Positions 1-7,123 of a DNA stretch of 12,283 nucleotides are shown piece after piece. The position numbers were made by a program, and so were the translations under genes. The stretch comes from Patescibacteria group bacterium. GTDB lineage: Bacteria > Patescibacteriota > Microgenomatia > Levybacterales > UBA12049. Numbering within the stretch: the stretch's first letter is position 1; each line of letters opens with the position of its first letter. Where the stretch lies: NCBI GenBank assembly GCA_030917445.1, contig JAUPUR010000012.1, forward strand, positions 1 through 12,283, written 5' to 3'. The notes under the pieces were generated by a model. It worked only from the letters and a program-made list of their open reading frames with translations. It had not been told where the DNA came from and ran no database searches.

Positions 1-880
1 AAACGAGTAAAGCTTTATTTACTTGATAAGGGATTTCAGTAATAATAATCGCTGACTTTCCTTGCCCAATTTCTTCAATATCTGCTTTTCCTCGAATAAT
101 AATTTTTCCACGACCTGTGACATATGCACTTTTAATTTCTGTAATGTCGTAAATACTTCCAGCAGTTGGAAAATCAGGTCCTTTGATGAATTCAAGAAGT
201 TCATCAATTGTAACTTCACAAGTAAGTTCTGTCTCAAGAGCTCCTTCTGTTTTTCTCTCAGAAGTTGTAGAGTGGAATGTCGTTTTATTGATTGTGTATA
301 AAATTGCATCGATGACTTCACCAAGGTTATGTGGTGGAATTTTTGTTGCCATACCGACAGCAATACCTTCGGAACCCATGAGAAGTAAATTTGGCAAAAG
401 TGATGGAAGATATGCTGGTTCATCAAAACTTCCGTCATAATTTGGAACAAAATCTACTGTTTCTTTATCAATGTCATGAAGCATCTCAAGTGAGATTGCT
501 TGTAGTTTTGCTTCAGTATAACGGTCTGCTGCAGGTGGATCTCCGTCAATTGATCCAAAATTACCTTGTCCATGGATGAGTGGATAGCGCATTGAGAAGT
601 CTTGAGCGAGACGTACGAGTGAGTCATAAATCGCAGTATTTCCATGTGGGTGGTATTTTCCCATTACTTCTCCAACGATACGCGCAGATTTGAGAAATTT
701 TGCAGATGGTGTTAGTCCCATTTCATGCATAGCAAAGAGTATTCTTCTGTGAACTGGTTTGAGACCATCGCGAACGTCTGGGAGAGCACGAGAAACAATA
801 ACTGACATCGCATAATTTAAATACGATTTTTTCATCTCTTGTGAGATATCGATTGGTTGTAATTTTCCTATGTTACTCAT
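1..880 (-). CDS. gyrA: DNA gyrase subunit A, N-terminal part (runs off left edge)
   Basis: This is the breakage-reunion subunit of DNA gyrase, which with GyrB introduces negative supercoils. Translating back from the ATG at 878-880 gives an uninterrupted 293-residue frame beginning MSNIGKLQPIDISQEMKKSY and ending at the window edge, so the rest of the core and the C-terminal wrapping domain lie outside. The winged-helix region has KYHPHG at 75-80, GQGNFGSIDGD at 104-114 and the catalytic Arg120-Tyr121 pair in ADRYTEAK. The quinolone-determining region reads G80-N81-T82-A-I-Y-D86, so the usual Asp-Ser/Ala is Asn-Thr. It is the last visible gene of a gyrB-ppa-gyrA cluster, 57 bases after ppa. 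There is no Shine-Dalgarno before the ATG, only a T-rich run, and a TATTAT lies 5 bases upstream. GyrA rather than ParC is favoured by the GNFGSIDGD motif and the gyrB neighbour, but the supercoiling tail is not visible. Confidence 0.95.
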   Translation of the reverse strand, partial: MSNIGKLQPIDISQEMKKSYLNYAMSVIVSRALPDVRDGLKPVHRRILFAMHEMGLTPSAKFLKSARIVGEVMGKYHPHGNTAIYDSLVRLAQDFSMRYPLIHGQGNFGSIDGDPPAADRYTEAKLQAISLEMLHDIDKETVDFVPNYDGSFDEPAYLPSLLPNLLLMGSEGIAVGMATKIPPHNLGEVIDAILYTINKTTFHSTTSERKTEGALETELTCEVTIDELLEFIKGPDFPTAGSIYDITEIKSAYVTGRGKIIIRGKADIEEIGQGKSAIIITEIPYQVNKALLV

Positions 881-888
881 AAAAAATA

Positions 889-928
889 ATAGCTTAGGCT
901 ATCGCATCTCGCTCTATTTTGAGCGAGA
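889..928 (-). terminator. Paired stem-loops between ppa and gyrA (possible terminator/attenuator)
   Basis: Read on the minus strand just after the ppa stop, an 8-bp perfect stem (TCTCGCTC / GAGCGAGA, 907-914 with 921-928) closes a 6-base loop. A smaller stem ATAGC-CTAA-GCTAT (889-902) follows and leads directly into TATTTTTT, which abuts the gyrA ATG. The second hairpin plus U-run resembles a weak intrinsic terminator. The first has no U-run of its own and could be an mRNA-stabilising or processing hairpin. Whether it stops transcription or tunes gyrA relative to gyrB-ppa cannot be told from sequence. Confidence 0.4.
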
Positions 929-937
929 AACCAGAGT

Positions 938-1459
938 CTAAGCAGCTTTTAGAGACTTTTGGACAGCCTCAAGAGCGACTTCTTTATTTTTCCATTCTTT
1001 TAACTTGACCCATTTACCTGGTTCGAGACTTTTATAATTCTCGTAAAAATGTTTCATTTTGTTTTTAATTGCTTCAGGTACATCGGTGATATCAGTGAAT
1101 TCACCAAAAAGTGGATCAATTTTCTTAGAAGGTACCGCGAGAATCTTTGTATCAATTCCTGCTTCATCTTCCATCTCAAGCATGCCAATAACAACAGATG
1201 GAATAACTGTTCCTGGTGCGACAGCATATTCAGAAAGAACCATGACATCTAGCGGATCCCCGTCATCTGCAAGTGTATTTGGCACAAATCCATAATTACT
1301 TGGGAACCTCATTGCAGTATGGAGGAATCGATCGACCATAATAACGCCTGAGTCTTTATCAAGTTCATATTTAATTCCACTATCTTTTGGTATCTCAACA
1401 AGTACGTTGATTTCTCCAGCTTGTGGATTTTTGCCTGATGAAAGTTGTGTTATATTCAT
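938..1459 (-). CDS. ppa: Inorganic pyrophosphatase, family I
   Basis: This soluble cytoplasmic enzyme hydrolyses pyrophosphate to two phosphates, pulling nucleic-acid and other polymerisation reactions forward. The protein is 173 residues, the usual size for bacterial family I. The signature DDGDPLDV is at 65-72 (metal ligands D66, D68, D71), followed by MEDEAGIDTK with D98, D103 and K105. K30, E32, R44, Y56, Y142 and K143 occupy the other expected active-site positions, each offset by one from the E. coli enzyme as I recall its numbering, so it should be active. It lies between gyrB and gyrA on the same strand, 15 bases after the gyrB stop, and its start is fixed by a strong ribosome binding site that overlaps that stop. 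Translation is therefore probably coupled to gyrB. Confidence 0.97.
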   Translation of the reverse strand: MNITQLSSGKNPQAGEINVLVEIPKDSGIKYELDKDSGVIMVDRFLHTAMRFPSNYGFVPNTLADDGDPLDVMVLSEYAVAPGTVIPSVVIGMLEMEDEAGIDTKILAVPSKKIDPLFGEFTDITDVPEAIKNKMKHFYENYKSLEPGKWVKLKEWKNKEVALEAVQKSLKAA

Positions 1460-1466
1460 AGATTTC

Positions 1467-1476
1467 TCACCTCCTT
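1467..1476 (-). promoter_or_regulatory. Strong Shine-Dalgarno for ppa overlapping the gyrB stop
   Basis: The minus strand reads AAGGAGGTGA, a full-length anti-SD match, 7 bases before the ppa ATG. Its first two A residues are the last two bases of the gyrB TAA. This is the best ribosome binding site in the window and contrasts with the SD-less first genes of the transcription units. Confidence 0.9.
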
Positions 1477-3421
1477 AGATATCCAAAGTTGCTGAAATAG
1501 CATTACTTTGAATAAAGTGCTTTCGAGGTGGTACTTCGTCTCCCATGAGCATAGTGAATACTTGATCAGCTTCTTCTGCATCATTGATGTTTACATGCTT
1601 GAGAACTCTGTTCTCAGGGTTCATTGTTGTATCCCAGAGCTGTTCTGCATTCATTTCTCCAAGACCTTTATATCTTTGAACTGAAATATTTCCATTTGAA
1701 CCTTTCTTCATGTCTGTCATAACAATGTCTCTTTCTTCTTCAGTATAAACATATCGAATATCCTTTCCTTTTTGTAGCTTAAAGAGTGGTGGCATAGCAA
1801 CATAGAGATATCCTCGTCGAATAATTTCAGGCAAGTGTCTATAGAAAAAGGTCAAGATGAGTGTTTCAATATGTTCTCCATCTACATCAGCATCAGTCAT
1901 GATGATAATTCGATGATAGCGCAACTTATCCATATTAATAACATCTCCAATTCCTGCTCCAAGTGCGATAATAAGTGCTTTGACTTCTTCATGCTCAATC
2001 ATCTTATCTAAACGAGCTCTTTCAGTATTAAGAATTTTTCCTTTGAGTGGAAGAATTGCCTGGAATTTTCTGTCTCTACCACTTTTTGCACTTCCACCTG
2101 CACTATCTCCTTCTACAAGATATATTTCAGAAAGAGCAGGATCCTTTTCTTGGCAATCAGCTAATTTTCCAGGAAGACTTGAGCCTTCAAGTGCTCCTTT
2201 ACGGATTACTGCTTCTTTTGCCGCTTTTGCCGCAAGACGAGCTTTTGCAGCCAAATACACTTTCTCTAGAATTCTTTTCGCATCTGCGGGATTTTCCTCA
2301 AAGTACATTTGAAGACCTTCTTTTGTAGCTTGCTGGACGAGCGGTTGAATTTCAGAATTACCAAGTTTTCCTTTTGTTTGTCCTTCAAATTGAATTCGAT
2401 CCTGAGGCATTTTAAGATAGACAACAGCGGTGAGTCCTTCTCTCGTATCATCTCCAATGACTGAATCCTCTTCATTTTTAAATGCACCTATTTTCTTTCC
2501 ATAATCATTAATTGCGCGAGTAAGCGCCATTCTAAAACCTGTGAGATGTGTACCTCCATTAATTGTTGGAATAACGTTGACAAATGACTCAACGCTTTCT
2601 GTATAAGTGTCGTTGTATTGCAGTGAGAATTCAACTTCGACGTCCCCAACTATTTTTTGCATGTAAATTGCTTTGTGAAGGGGATTTTTGTTCTCATTTA
2701 TTTTCTCTATGAGTGCTTTGATGCCACTTTCAAAGTAGTAATTAACTTCTTTAATTTCTTCTCCACGAAGATCATAGAAGTGGAAATATACTTTGGGAAC
2801 GAGATACGCTCTATCTCGAAGAACTTTTTTAATAAAATCAAAATCAAACTCGATTGTTTGAGTAAAGATACTTGCATCTGGGAAAAATGTCACTGTTGTT
2901 CCCGTCTCCCTTTCTACTTCAAGTGCAAGCTTGGTATCTTTGACTACATCAACAGATGTTTGTGCTTCTCCTCTTTTATATTCTTGTCGGTAAAGCTTGC
3001 CATCTCTTTTTACTTCTACCCATAGCCAGTCAGATAGTGCATTCACAACAGATGAACCCACTCCGTGAAGACCTCCTGAAACCTTGTATGCAGATCCTCC
3101 AAATTTTCCTCCTGCATGAAGTTTGGTCATGACCATCTCAAGTGCAGATTTGTTATAACCAGGCATCATGTCTACAGGAATTCCTCTTCCATCATCGACA
3201 ACAGTTGCAGAACCATCTTTATTGAGTAAAATCCAGACATTTTTTGCAAAACCTGCAAGTGCTTCGTCTACCGCATTGTCTACTATTTCTCTGAGGGATT
3301 CATGAAGGCCAGTGCTATCGGTGGATCCGATATACATACCAGGTCTTTTGCGTACTGGTTCAAGTCCTTCAAGGACTTGAATTTGCTGTGCGGAATAATC
3401 AGATGAGTTAGTTTTAGCCAT
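1475..3421 (-). CDS. gyrB: DNA gyrase subunit B
   Basis: This is the ATPase and TOPRIM subunit of DNA gyrase. I choose the ATG at 3419-3421 (648 residues, MAKTNSSDYS...). A TTG two codons upstream (3427) keeps the frame but has no ribosome binding site. The GHKL ATPase domain shows E45 and N49 in REIVDNAVDEALAG, DDGRG at 76-80 and SGGLHGVGSSVVNALS at 115-130. The TOPRIM domain has E437 in VEGDSAGGSAKSGRDRK, PLKGKILN at 458-465, and D510/D512/D514 in TDADVDGEHIET. In that motif Ser and Arg of the common DGSHIRT are both Glu, and this position also varies in other bacteria. The C-terminus has the usual QRYKGLGEMN (582-591) and ends ISATLDI. Length and domains are normal. A good sigma70-like promoter lies immediately upstream, so gyrB probably heads the gyrB-ppa-gyrA unit. 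Confidence 0.97.
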   Translation of the reverse strand: MAKTNSSDYSAQQIQVLEGLEPVRKRPGMYIGSTDSTGLHESLREIVDNAVDEALAGFAKNVWILLNKDGSATVVDDGRGIPVDMMPGYNKSALEMVMTKLHAGGKFGGSAYKVSGGLHGVGSSVVNALSDWLWVEVKRDGKLYRQEYKRGEAQTSVDVVKDTKLALEVERETGTTVTFFPDASIFTQTIEFDFDFIKKVLRDRAYLVPKVYFHFYDLRGEEIKEVNYYFESGIKALIEKINENKNPLHKAIYMQKIVGDVEVEFSLQYNDTYTESVESFVNVIPTINGGTHLTGFRMALTRAINDYGKKIGAFKNEEDSVIGDDTREGLTAVVYLKMPQDRIQFEGQTKGKLGNSEIQPLVQQATKEGLQMYFEENPADAKRILEKVYLAAKARLAAKAAKEAVIRKGALEGSSLPGKLADCQEKDPALSEIYLVEGDSAGGSAKSGRDRKFQAILPLKGKILNTERARLDKMIEHEEVKALIIALGAGIGDVINMDKLRYHRIIIMTDADVDGEHIETLILTFFYRHLPEIIRRGYLYVAMPPLFKLQKGKDIRYVYTEEERDIVMTDMKKGSNGNISVQRYKGLGEMNAEQLWDTTMNPENRVLKHVNINDAEEADQVFTMLMGDEVPPRKHFIQSNAISATLDI

Positions 3422-3432
3422 GAACAAAGATC

Positions 3433-3461
3433 AGTATATCAGTCGTTTCGGGTATTTTCAA
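3433..3461 (-). promoter_or_regulatory. gyrB promoter (near-leaderless)
   Basis: The minus strand reads TTGAAA (3456-3461), a 17-base spacer, then TATACT (3433-3438). The -10 ends 11 bases before the chosen ATG, so a start point 6-7 bases downstream would leave a 5' leader of only about 5 bases. No Shine-Dalgarno is present. A start exactly at the in-frame TTG (3427) is the alternative. Confidence 0.7.
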
Positions 3462-3471
3462 CACAGAGTCG

Positions 3472-4164
3472 TCATCTGTCTTGAGAAAGTGTGAGAAAAA
3501 TATGTTCAAGAGTCATTCTCGTGTTGGTATTTGTTCTACTGAGTGTTGTATGTGCTTTGAGAATTTCTCTTACTGCTTTTTTTTCATATGAGGAATTTTC
3601 TCCAGCCTCAATTTTTTTAAAAAGATTTTGACGAAGAACAACGAGTGTTTGTTCGAGAATACTCAGGGTTTTTGATGAGTCTTTTGCAAGTACTTCTGCA
3701 TATTTAAGTGCTTGAGAAGGTTTGAGTGGTGATGTTCCCTGCAAGAGCTCTTTTGATTCAGGTATGTCATCGACAAAAGTATTTTCAACTGAGAAGAGAA
3801 AAACACGAGAAAGCACTGTTGGAATAAATGCATCTGTATTTTTGGCAAGGAGAAAGAGAAGAGTATGCGCAGGTGGTTCTTCAAGCATTTTGAGTAGTGC
3901 ATTTTGCGCTGGAAGAGTTAGCTGTCCAGCAGAGGCAATAATGATCGCTTTTTGAGTCCCTTTAAAGGGAGTGAGATACATTTGTTTTTGAATGTCTCTT
4001 ATGCTCTCAATTGTAAAAGAAAGTGCTTTTTCATTTTTTTTCTTCTGTGTCTCGAGACTGAAAATAGTTCTATCAAGGACATCAATTGAGTGTTTCGTAC
4101 AGTAATCATGAATAAAAGTAAGTCCTTTTTCTTCATTTGGTGAAAGTATGAGAAATGACTGCAT
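3472..4164 (-). CDS. holB: DNA polymerase III delta' subunit-like clamp-loader protein
   Basis: This is a probable delta' subunit of the sliding-clamp loader, the non-ATPase stator that helps load the beta clamp. At 230 residues it is shorter than typical delta' (about 300 or more). The diagnostic stretch is SFTIESIRDIQKQM (49-62), TQKAIIIASAGQLTLPAQNALLKMLEEPP (70-98) and IPTVLSRV (114-121), where the family SRC motif reads SRV. The N-terminal P-loop is absent: residues 6-14 read ILSPNEEKG, not GxxGxGK. No zinc-binding cysteine cluster is visible. It therefore should not hydrolyse ATP, as expected for delta'. The C-terminal collar region (about 150-230) is brief. The stop is TGA, 50 bases before gyrB on the same strand. 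The start ATG is supported by a TATAAT box exactly six bases upstream. A DnaX/delta'-like paralog of unknown role is the main alternative. Confidence 0.85.
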   Translation of the reverse strand: MQSFLILSPNEEKGLTFIHDYCTKHSIDVLDRTIFSLETQKKKNEKALSFTIESIRDIQKQMYLTPFKGTQKAIIIASAGQLTLPAQNALLKMLEEPPAHTLLFLLAKNTDAFIPTVLSRVFLFSVENTFVDDIPESKELLQGTSPLKPSQALKYAEVLAKDSSKTLSILEQTLVVLRQNLFKKIEAGENSSYEKKAVREILKAHTTLSRTNTNTRMTLEHIFLTLSQDR

Positions 4165-4170
4165 AGGAGT

Positions 4171-4199
4171 ATTATAATTGATCTTTTATTTTCTTGACA
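4171..4199 (-). promoter_or_regulatory. holB promoter (leaderless), sharing its -35 with pilB
   Basis: The minus strand carries a consensus TATAAT (4171-4176) separated from the holB ATG by six bases, which puts the start point at or next to the A of ATG. Exactly 17 bases upstream sits TGTCAA (4194-4199), a poor -35 on this strand but the reverse complement of the perfect TTGACA used by pilB in the other direction. Confidence 0.6.
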
Positions 4200-4223
4200 C
4201 TCAGATTGAAATTTCACTACTAT
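4194..4223 (+). promoter_or_regulatory. pilB operon promoter (leaderless)
   Basis: TTGACA (4194-4199), an 18-base spacer and TACTAT (4218-4223) are followed by AGAGGTA and the ATG at 4231. The 7-base gap places transcription start at about the ATG. The GAGG just before the ATG is only 3 bases away, too close for normal SD pairing. TATAGA (4221-4226) is an alternative -10, but its spacing of 21 is poor. Confidence 0.65.
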
Positions 4224-4230
4224 AGAGGTA

Positions 4231-6048
4231 ATGCCCGATTTATCACAAACTCAGCCAGTTCAAGCGCCACCACAACTTGATCCTACCAATCCTGCGATAT
4301 CAGGTATAAATTCTGGAACTGCAATTCCTCATTCTGAAGGAAGTGATGCCATGACAGGGTTTGTTGATATTCTTGTATCTGAACACATTCTTTCTCCTCA
4401 ACAAGCCCAGGATATAAAAGTGAGAAGTGCACTTGATGGCAAAACACCAGATACACTTCTTCGTGAGATGCATCTTGTTCCTGAAGATAAACTGGCTGAA
4501 GCAAAAGCTAAGTATTTAGGGATTCCATATATTTCTTTAAGCTCAACCTCATTTGCTCCTCAAGCAATTAGTTTTCTTCCTCGTGCAGTTGTTGAACGAT
4601 TTATGCTTATTCCCTTTTTCTATGATGAAAAAACTCAAACTTTACATATTGCAATGGCAAATCCAATTGACCTTGAGTCGGTTGATTTTGTTAAGAAAAA
4701 GACTGGTCTCAACGTTAAAACCTTTGCTGCATCCCAAACTGACGTTGAAAGTGCAATTAATCAGCAGTATAGGCAAGAGCTTGTAGGTGAAGTTGGTGCA
4801 GCTATTAGAGAAACTGAAGAGTTTACTAAGAAAAAAGTAGTTGATAGTACCCAAATTGCTCAAATTATTAAAGAGGCACCGATTGCAAAAATAGTATCAA
4901 CAATTCTTGAGTTTGCTGTTATGAGTCGATCCTCGGATATTCATATAGAACCGCAAGAAGATCGTGTGCGTGTTCGATATCGTATTGACGGTATTTTGTA
5001 TGACAAATTAAGTCTCCCAAAAAACGTACAAGAAGCTCTTGTTTCTCGTATTAAAATTTTATCAGAGTTGAAAATTGATGAACACCGTGCGCCTCAAGAT
5101 GGACGATTTAATTTTAAAGTAAATGATGAAGAAGTCGATCTTCGTATTTCTATTATTCCTACAGTCAATGGTGAAAAGATTGTTATGCGTCTTCTTCGTA
5201 AATCTGGTGGTATTCCCACCCTTCCTGAACTTGGTATTACTGGTACTTCTCTTAAAAATCTCGAACTTGGAATAGCTCGTCCCCATGGCATTATCTTGGT
5301 TTGTGGACCTACGGGATCTGGAAAAACAACAACACTTTATTCAGTCCTCGCGAAATTGAATACACCAAAAGTAAATATTATGTCCCTTGAAGATCCGGTT
5401 GAGTATCAGATTACTGGAGTAAATCAAGTGCAGATTAATCCAGCAGTTGGATTGACGTTTGCATCTGGACTGCGTGCTTTTCTTCGACAAGATCCAAATA
5501 TCATTCTTGTAGGAGAAATTCGTGATAAAGAGACAACTGATTTGGCGCTTCAAGCTGCTCTGACAGGTCATTTAGTTTTCTCTACACTTCATACATCGAG
5601 TGCAGCCGGTGCACTTCCACGTTTGTTAGATTTAGGTGCTGAAAATTTCCTTCTTGCATCAACAATTAATGCAATTGTTGGTCAAAGAATTGCGAGAAAG
5701 ATTTGTGAGGTTTGTAAAGAGGCATATACTCCCCCACAAACAGTCATTCAATCAATAAAAACTATTTTAGGCAATTTATATACTTTTGAAGACGCAAAAG
5801 TGCAGCTATACAGAGGAAAAGGATGTGATGAGTGTGGTGCATCAGGGTATAAGGGGCGATTAGGTATATATGAGGTGCTGCCAGTAACAGCGAAAATAGC
5901 GCAACTTGTTCTAGAGAAGCCTGATTCAGCAACAATAGAAAAACAAGCAATCACAGAAGGTATGATAAGTATGATGCAGGATGGTTACTTAAAAGTTTTG
6001 AAAGGAGTAACAACACTTGAGGAAGTTCTTCGTGTTGCTCAGGAGTAA
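4231..6048 (+). CDS. pilB: Type IV pilus assembly ATPase PilB (GspE/MshE family)
   Basis: This cytoplasmic hexameric ATPase powers pilus extension through the PilC platform. The protein is 605 residues, normal for PilB. A Pro-rich, probably disordered N-terminus (1-40) precedes a GspE/MshEN-type N-terminal domain (about 42-190). The secretion ATPase core follows, with an Arg-rich segment RSSDIHIEPQEDRVRVRYRIDG, Walker A GPTGSGKT (359-366), the Asp-box stretch SLEDPVEYQ, Walker B ILVGEIRD with E429, and the His box GHLVFSTLHT. A tetra-Cys zinc site (C492, C495, C532, C535) marks PilB rather than PilT. The start is supported by the promoter directly at the ATG; an internal Met41 is an alternative. 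It heads a pilB-pilT-pilC operon and is separated from pilT by one base. No pilin, prepilin peptidase or pilMNO genes are in view. Confidence 0.97.
   Translation: MPDLSQTQPVQAPPQLDPTNPAISGINSGTAIPHSEGSDAMTGFVDILVSEHILSPQQAQDIKVRSALDGKTPDTLLREMHLVPEDKLAEAKAKYLGIPYISLSSTSFAPQAISFLPRAVVERFMLIPFFYDEKTQTLHIAMANPIDLESVDFVKKKTGLNVKTFAASQTDVESAINQQYRQELVGEVGAAIRETEEFTKKKVVDSTQIAQIIKEAPIAKIVSTILEFAVMSRSSDIHIEPQEDRVRVRYRIDGILYDKLSLPKNVQEALVSRIKILSELKIDEHRAPQDGRFNFKVNDEEVDLRISIIPTVNGEKIVMRLLRKSGGIPTLPELGITGTSLKNLELGIARPHGIILVCGPTGSGKTTTLYSVLAKLNTPKVNIMSLEDPVEYQITGVNQVQINPAVGLTFASGLRAFLRQDPNIILVGEIRDKETTDLALQAALTGHLVFSTLHTSSAAGALPRLLDLGAENFLLASTINAIVGQRIARKICEVCKEAYTPPQTVIQSIKTILGNLYTFEDAKVQLYRGKGCDECGASGYKGRLGIYEVLPVTAKIAQLVLEKPDSATIEKQAITEGMISMMQDGYLKVLKGVTTLEEVLRVAQE
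6041..6045 (+). promoter_or_regulatory. pilT ribosome binding site inside the end of pilB
   Basis: AGGAG overlaps the last two sense codons of pilB and ends four bases before the pilT ATG at 6050. It decides the pilT start against an in-frame upstream ATG at 6017, and it suggests translational coupling to pilB. Confidence 0.75.
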
Positions 6049-6049
6049 T

Positions 6050-7117
6050 ATGACAATTCATGAATTATTGCAATTAACTATAAAAAATAATGCTTCAGAT
6101 CTTCATTTACTTGTGGGTATTCCGCCTTCTCTTAGAATTGATGGTTCACTCCGATATTTATCAAATTATGATCCTTTAACTCGTGAAATGGTTGAAGCAC
6201 TTATTTTTGAACTTATCAACCCAGAACAAAAAGAGCTGCTTCTTGCAAATAAAGAGCTTGATTTCTCATTTGGATTTTCTGATGGTGGCAGTGTTGAGGT
6301 AGGAAGATTTCGTATAAATGCATATTTTCAACGTGGAAATATTGCAGCTGCGCTTCGTTTTCTTCCACCGGTTATTAAGACTATCGAGCAGTTGCAGCTA
6401 CCTAAAACATGTAATGATTTTGCATCGCTTCGACAAGGTTTTGTTTTGGTAACAGGCCCAACAGGTCATGGTAAATCAAGTACGCTCGCGGCAATGATCA
6501 ACGAAATTAATCAAATAAAAGCTGAACATATTCTGACAATTGAAGATCCAATTGAGTATGTCTATCCCAAAGGAAACTGTATTATTTCTCAAAGAGAATT
6601 AGGAACAGATACTCATTCATGGGCAATGGCACTTCGATCTGCACTGCGTGAAGATCCAGATGTGGTTTTGGTAGGAGAAATGCGTGATCCAGAGACAATG
6701 CAGGCTGCACTCACCATTGCTGAAACAGGTCATCTCGTATTTGCTACTCTCCATACGAACTCTGCATCCCAAAGTATTGATCGTATTGTTGATGCCTTTC
6801 CTGATCATCAGAGATCACAAGTTCGTGTACAACTCGCTGCGACATTGAAAGGAATTATTTCTCAGCGACTTATTCCTAAAATTACTGGTGGTCGTGTCCC
6901 TGCTGTAGAAATTTTACTCGGTACTCCAGCAGTTGCAAGTAATATCAGAGACGGTAAGACACATTTGATTGACTCAACAATTCAAACATCAAAGGATGTG
7001 GGGATGATTACGCTTGAGGACTCACTTGGACAGCTTGTTAAGTCAGGTCAGGTAAGTCTTGATGTTGCAAAGGGTTTTGCAGTTCGACCTGATGACCTCA
7101 TGAGAATGATCGGATAA
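6050..7117 (+). CDS. pilT: Type IV pilus retraction ATPase PilT
   Basis: This is the hexameric ATPase that disassembles the pilus, driving retraction, twitching and, in many bacteria, DNA uptake. The 355-residue protein has the typical PilT length and opening (IHELLQLTIKNNASDLHLLVGIPP). The PAS-like N-domain (1-100) is followed by the RecA-like core with Walker A GPTGHGKSS (136-144), Asp-box IEDPIEYVY, Walker B VVLVGEMRDPET and His box TGHLVFATLHTNSA. The C-terminus shows VPAVEILLGTPAVASNIRDGKTHLI, the equivalent of the PilT AIRNLIRE region. The zinc Cys motif of PilB is missing, as expected. I start it at the ATG at 6050 because an in-frame ATG at 6017 would overlap pilB and has no ribosome binding site. 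It is flanked by pilB and pilC with gaps of 1 and 6 bases. Confidence 0.96.
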   Translation: MTIHELLQLTIKNNASDLHLLVGIPPSLRIDGSLRYLSNYDPLTREMVEALIFELINPEQKELLLANKELDFSFGFSDGGSVEVGRFRINAYFQRGNIAAALRFLPPVIKTIEQLQLPKTCNDFASLRQGFVLVTGPTGHGKSSTLAAMINEINQIKAEHILTIEDPIEYVYPKGNCIISQRELGTDTHSWAMALRSALREDPDVVLVGEMRDPETMQAALTIAETGHLVFATLHTNSASQSIDRIVDAFPDHQRSQVRVQLAATLKGIISQRLIPKITGGRVPAVEILLGTPAVASNIRDGKTHLIDSTIQTSKDVGMITLEDSLGQLVKSGQVSLDVAKGFAVRPDDLMRMIG

Positions 7118-7123
7118 TCGTGT

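Noticed and set aside
1980..3025. Plus-strand open frames opposite gyrB
   Set aside because: They are antisense shadows of a well-conserved gene, with no recognisable domains and no promoter.
3422..3427. TTG start of gyrB two codons upstream of the ATG
   Set aside because: There is no ribosome binding site and an ATG follows immediately; kept only as an alternative because the transcription start may fall near it.
6017..6049. An 11-codon upstream extension of pilT beginning at ATG 6017
   Set aside because: It overlaps the end of pilB, has no ribosome binding site, and the ATG at 6050 has AGGAG four bases upstream and matches the usual PilT N-terminus.
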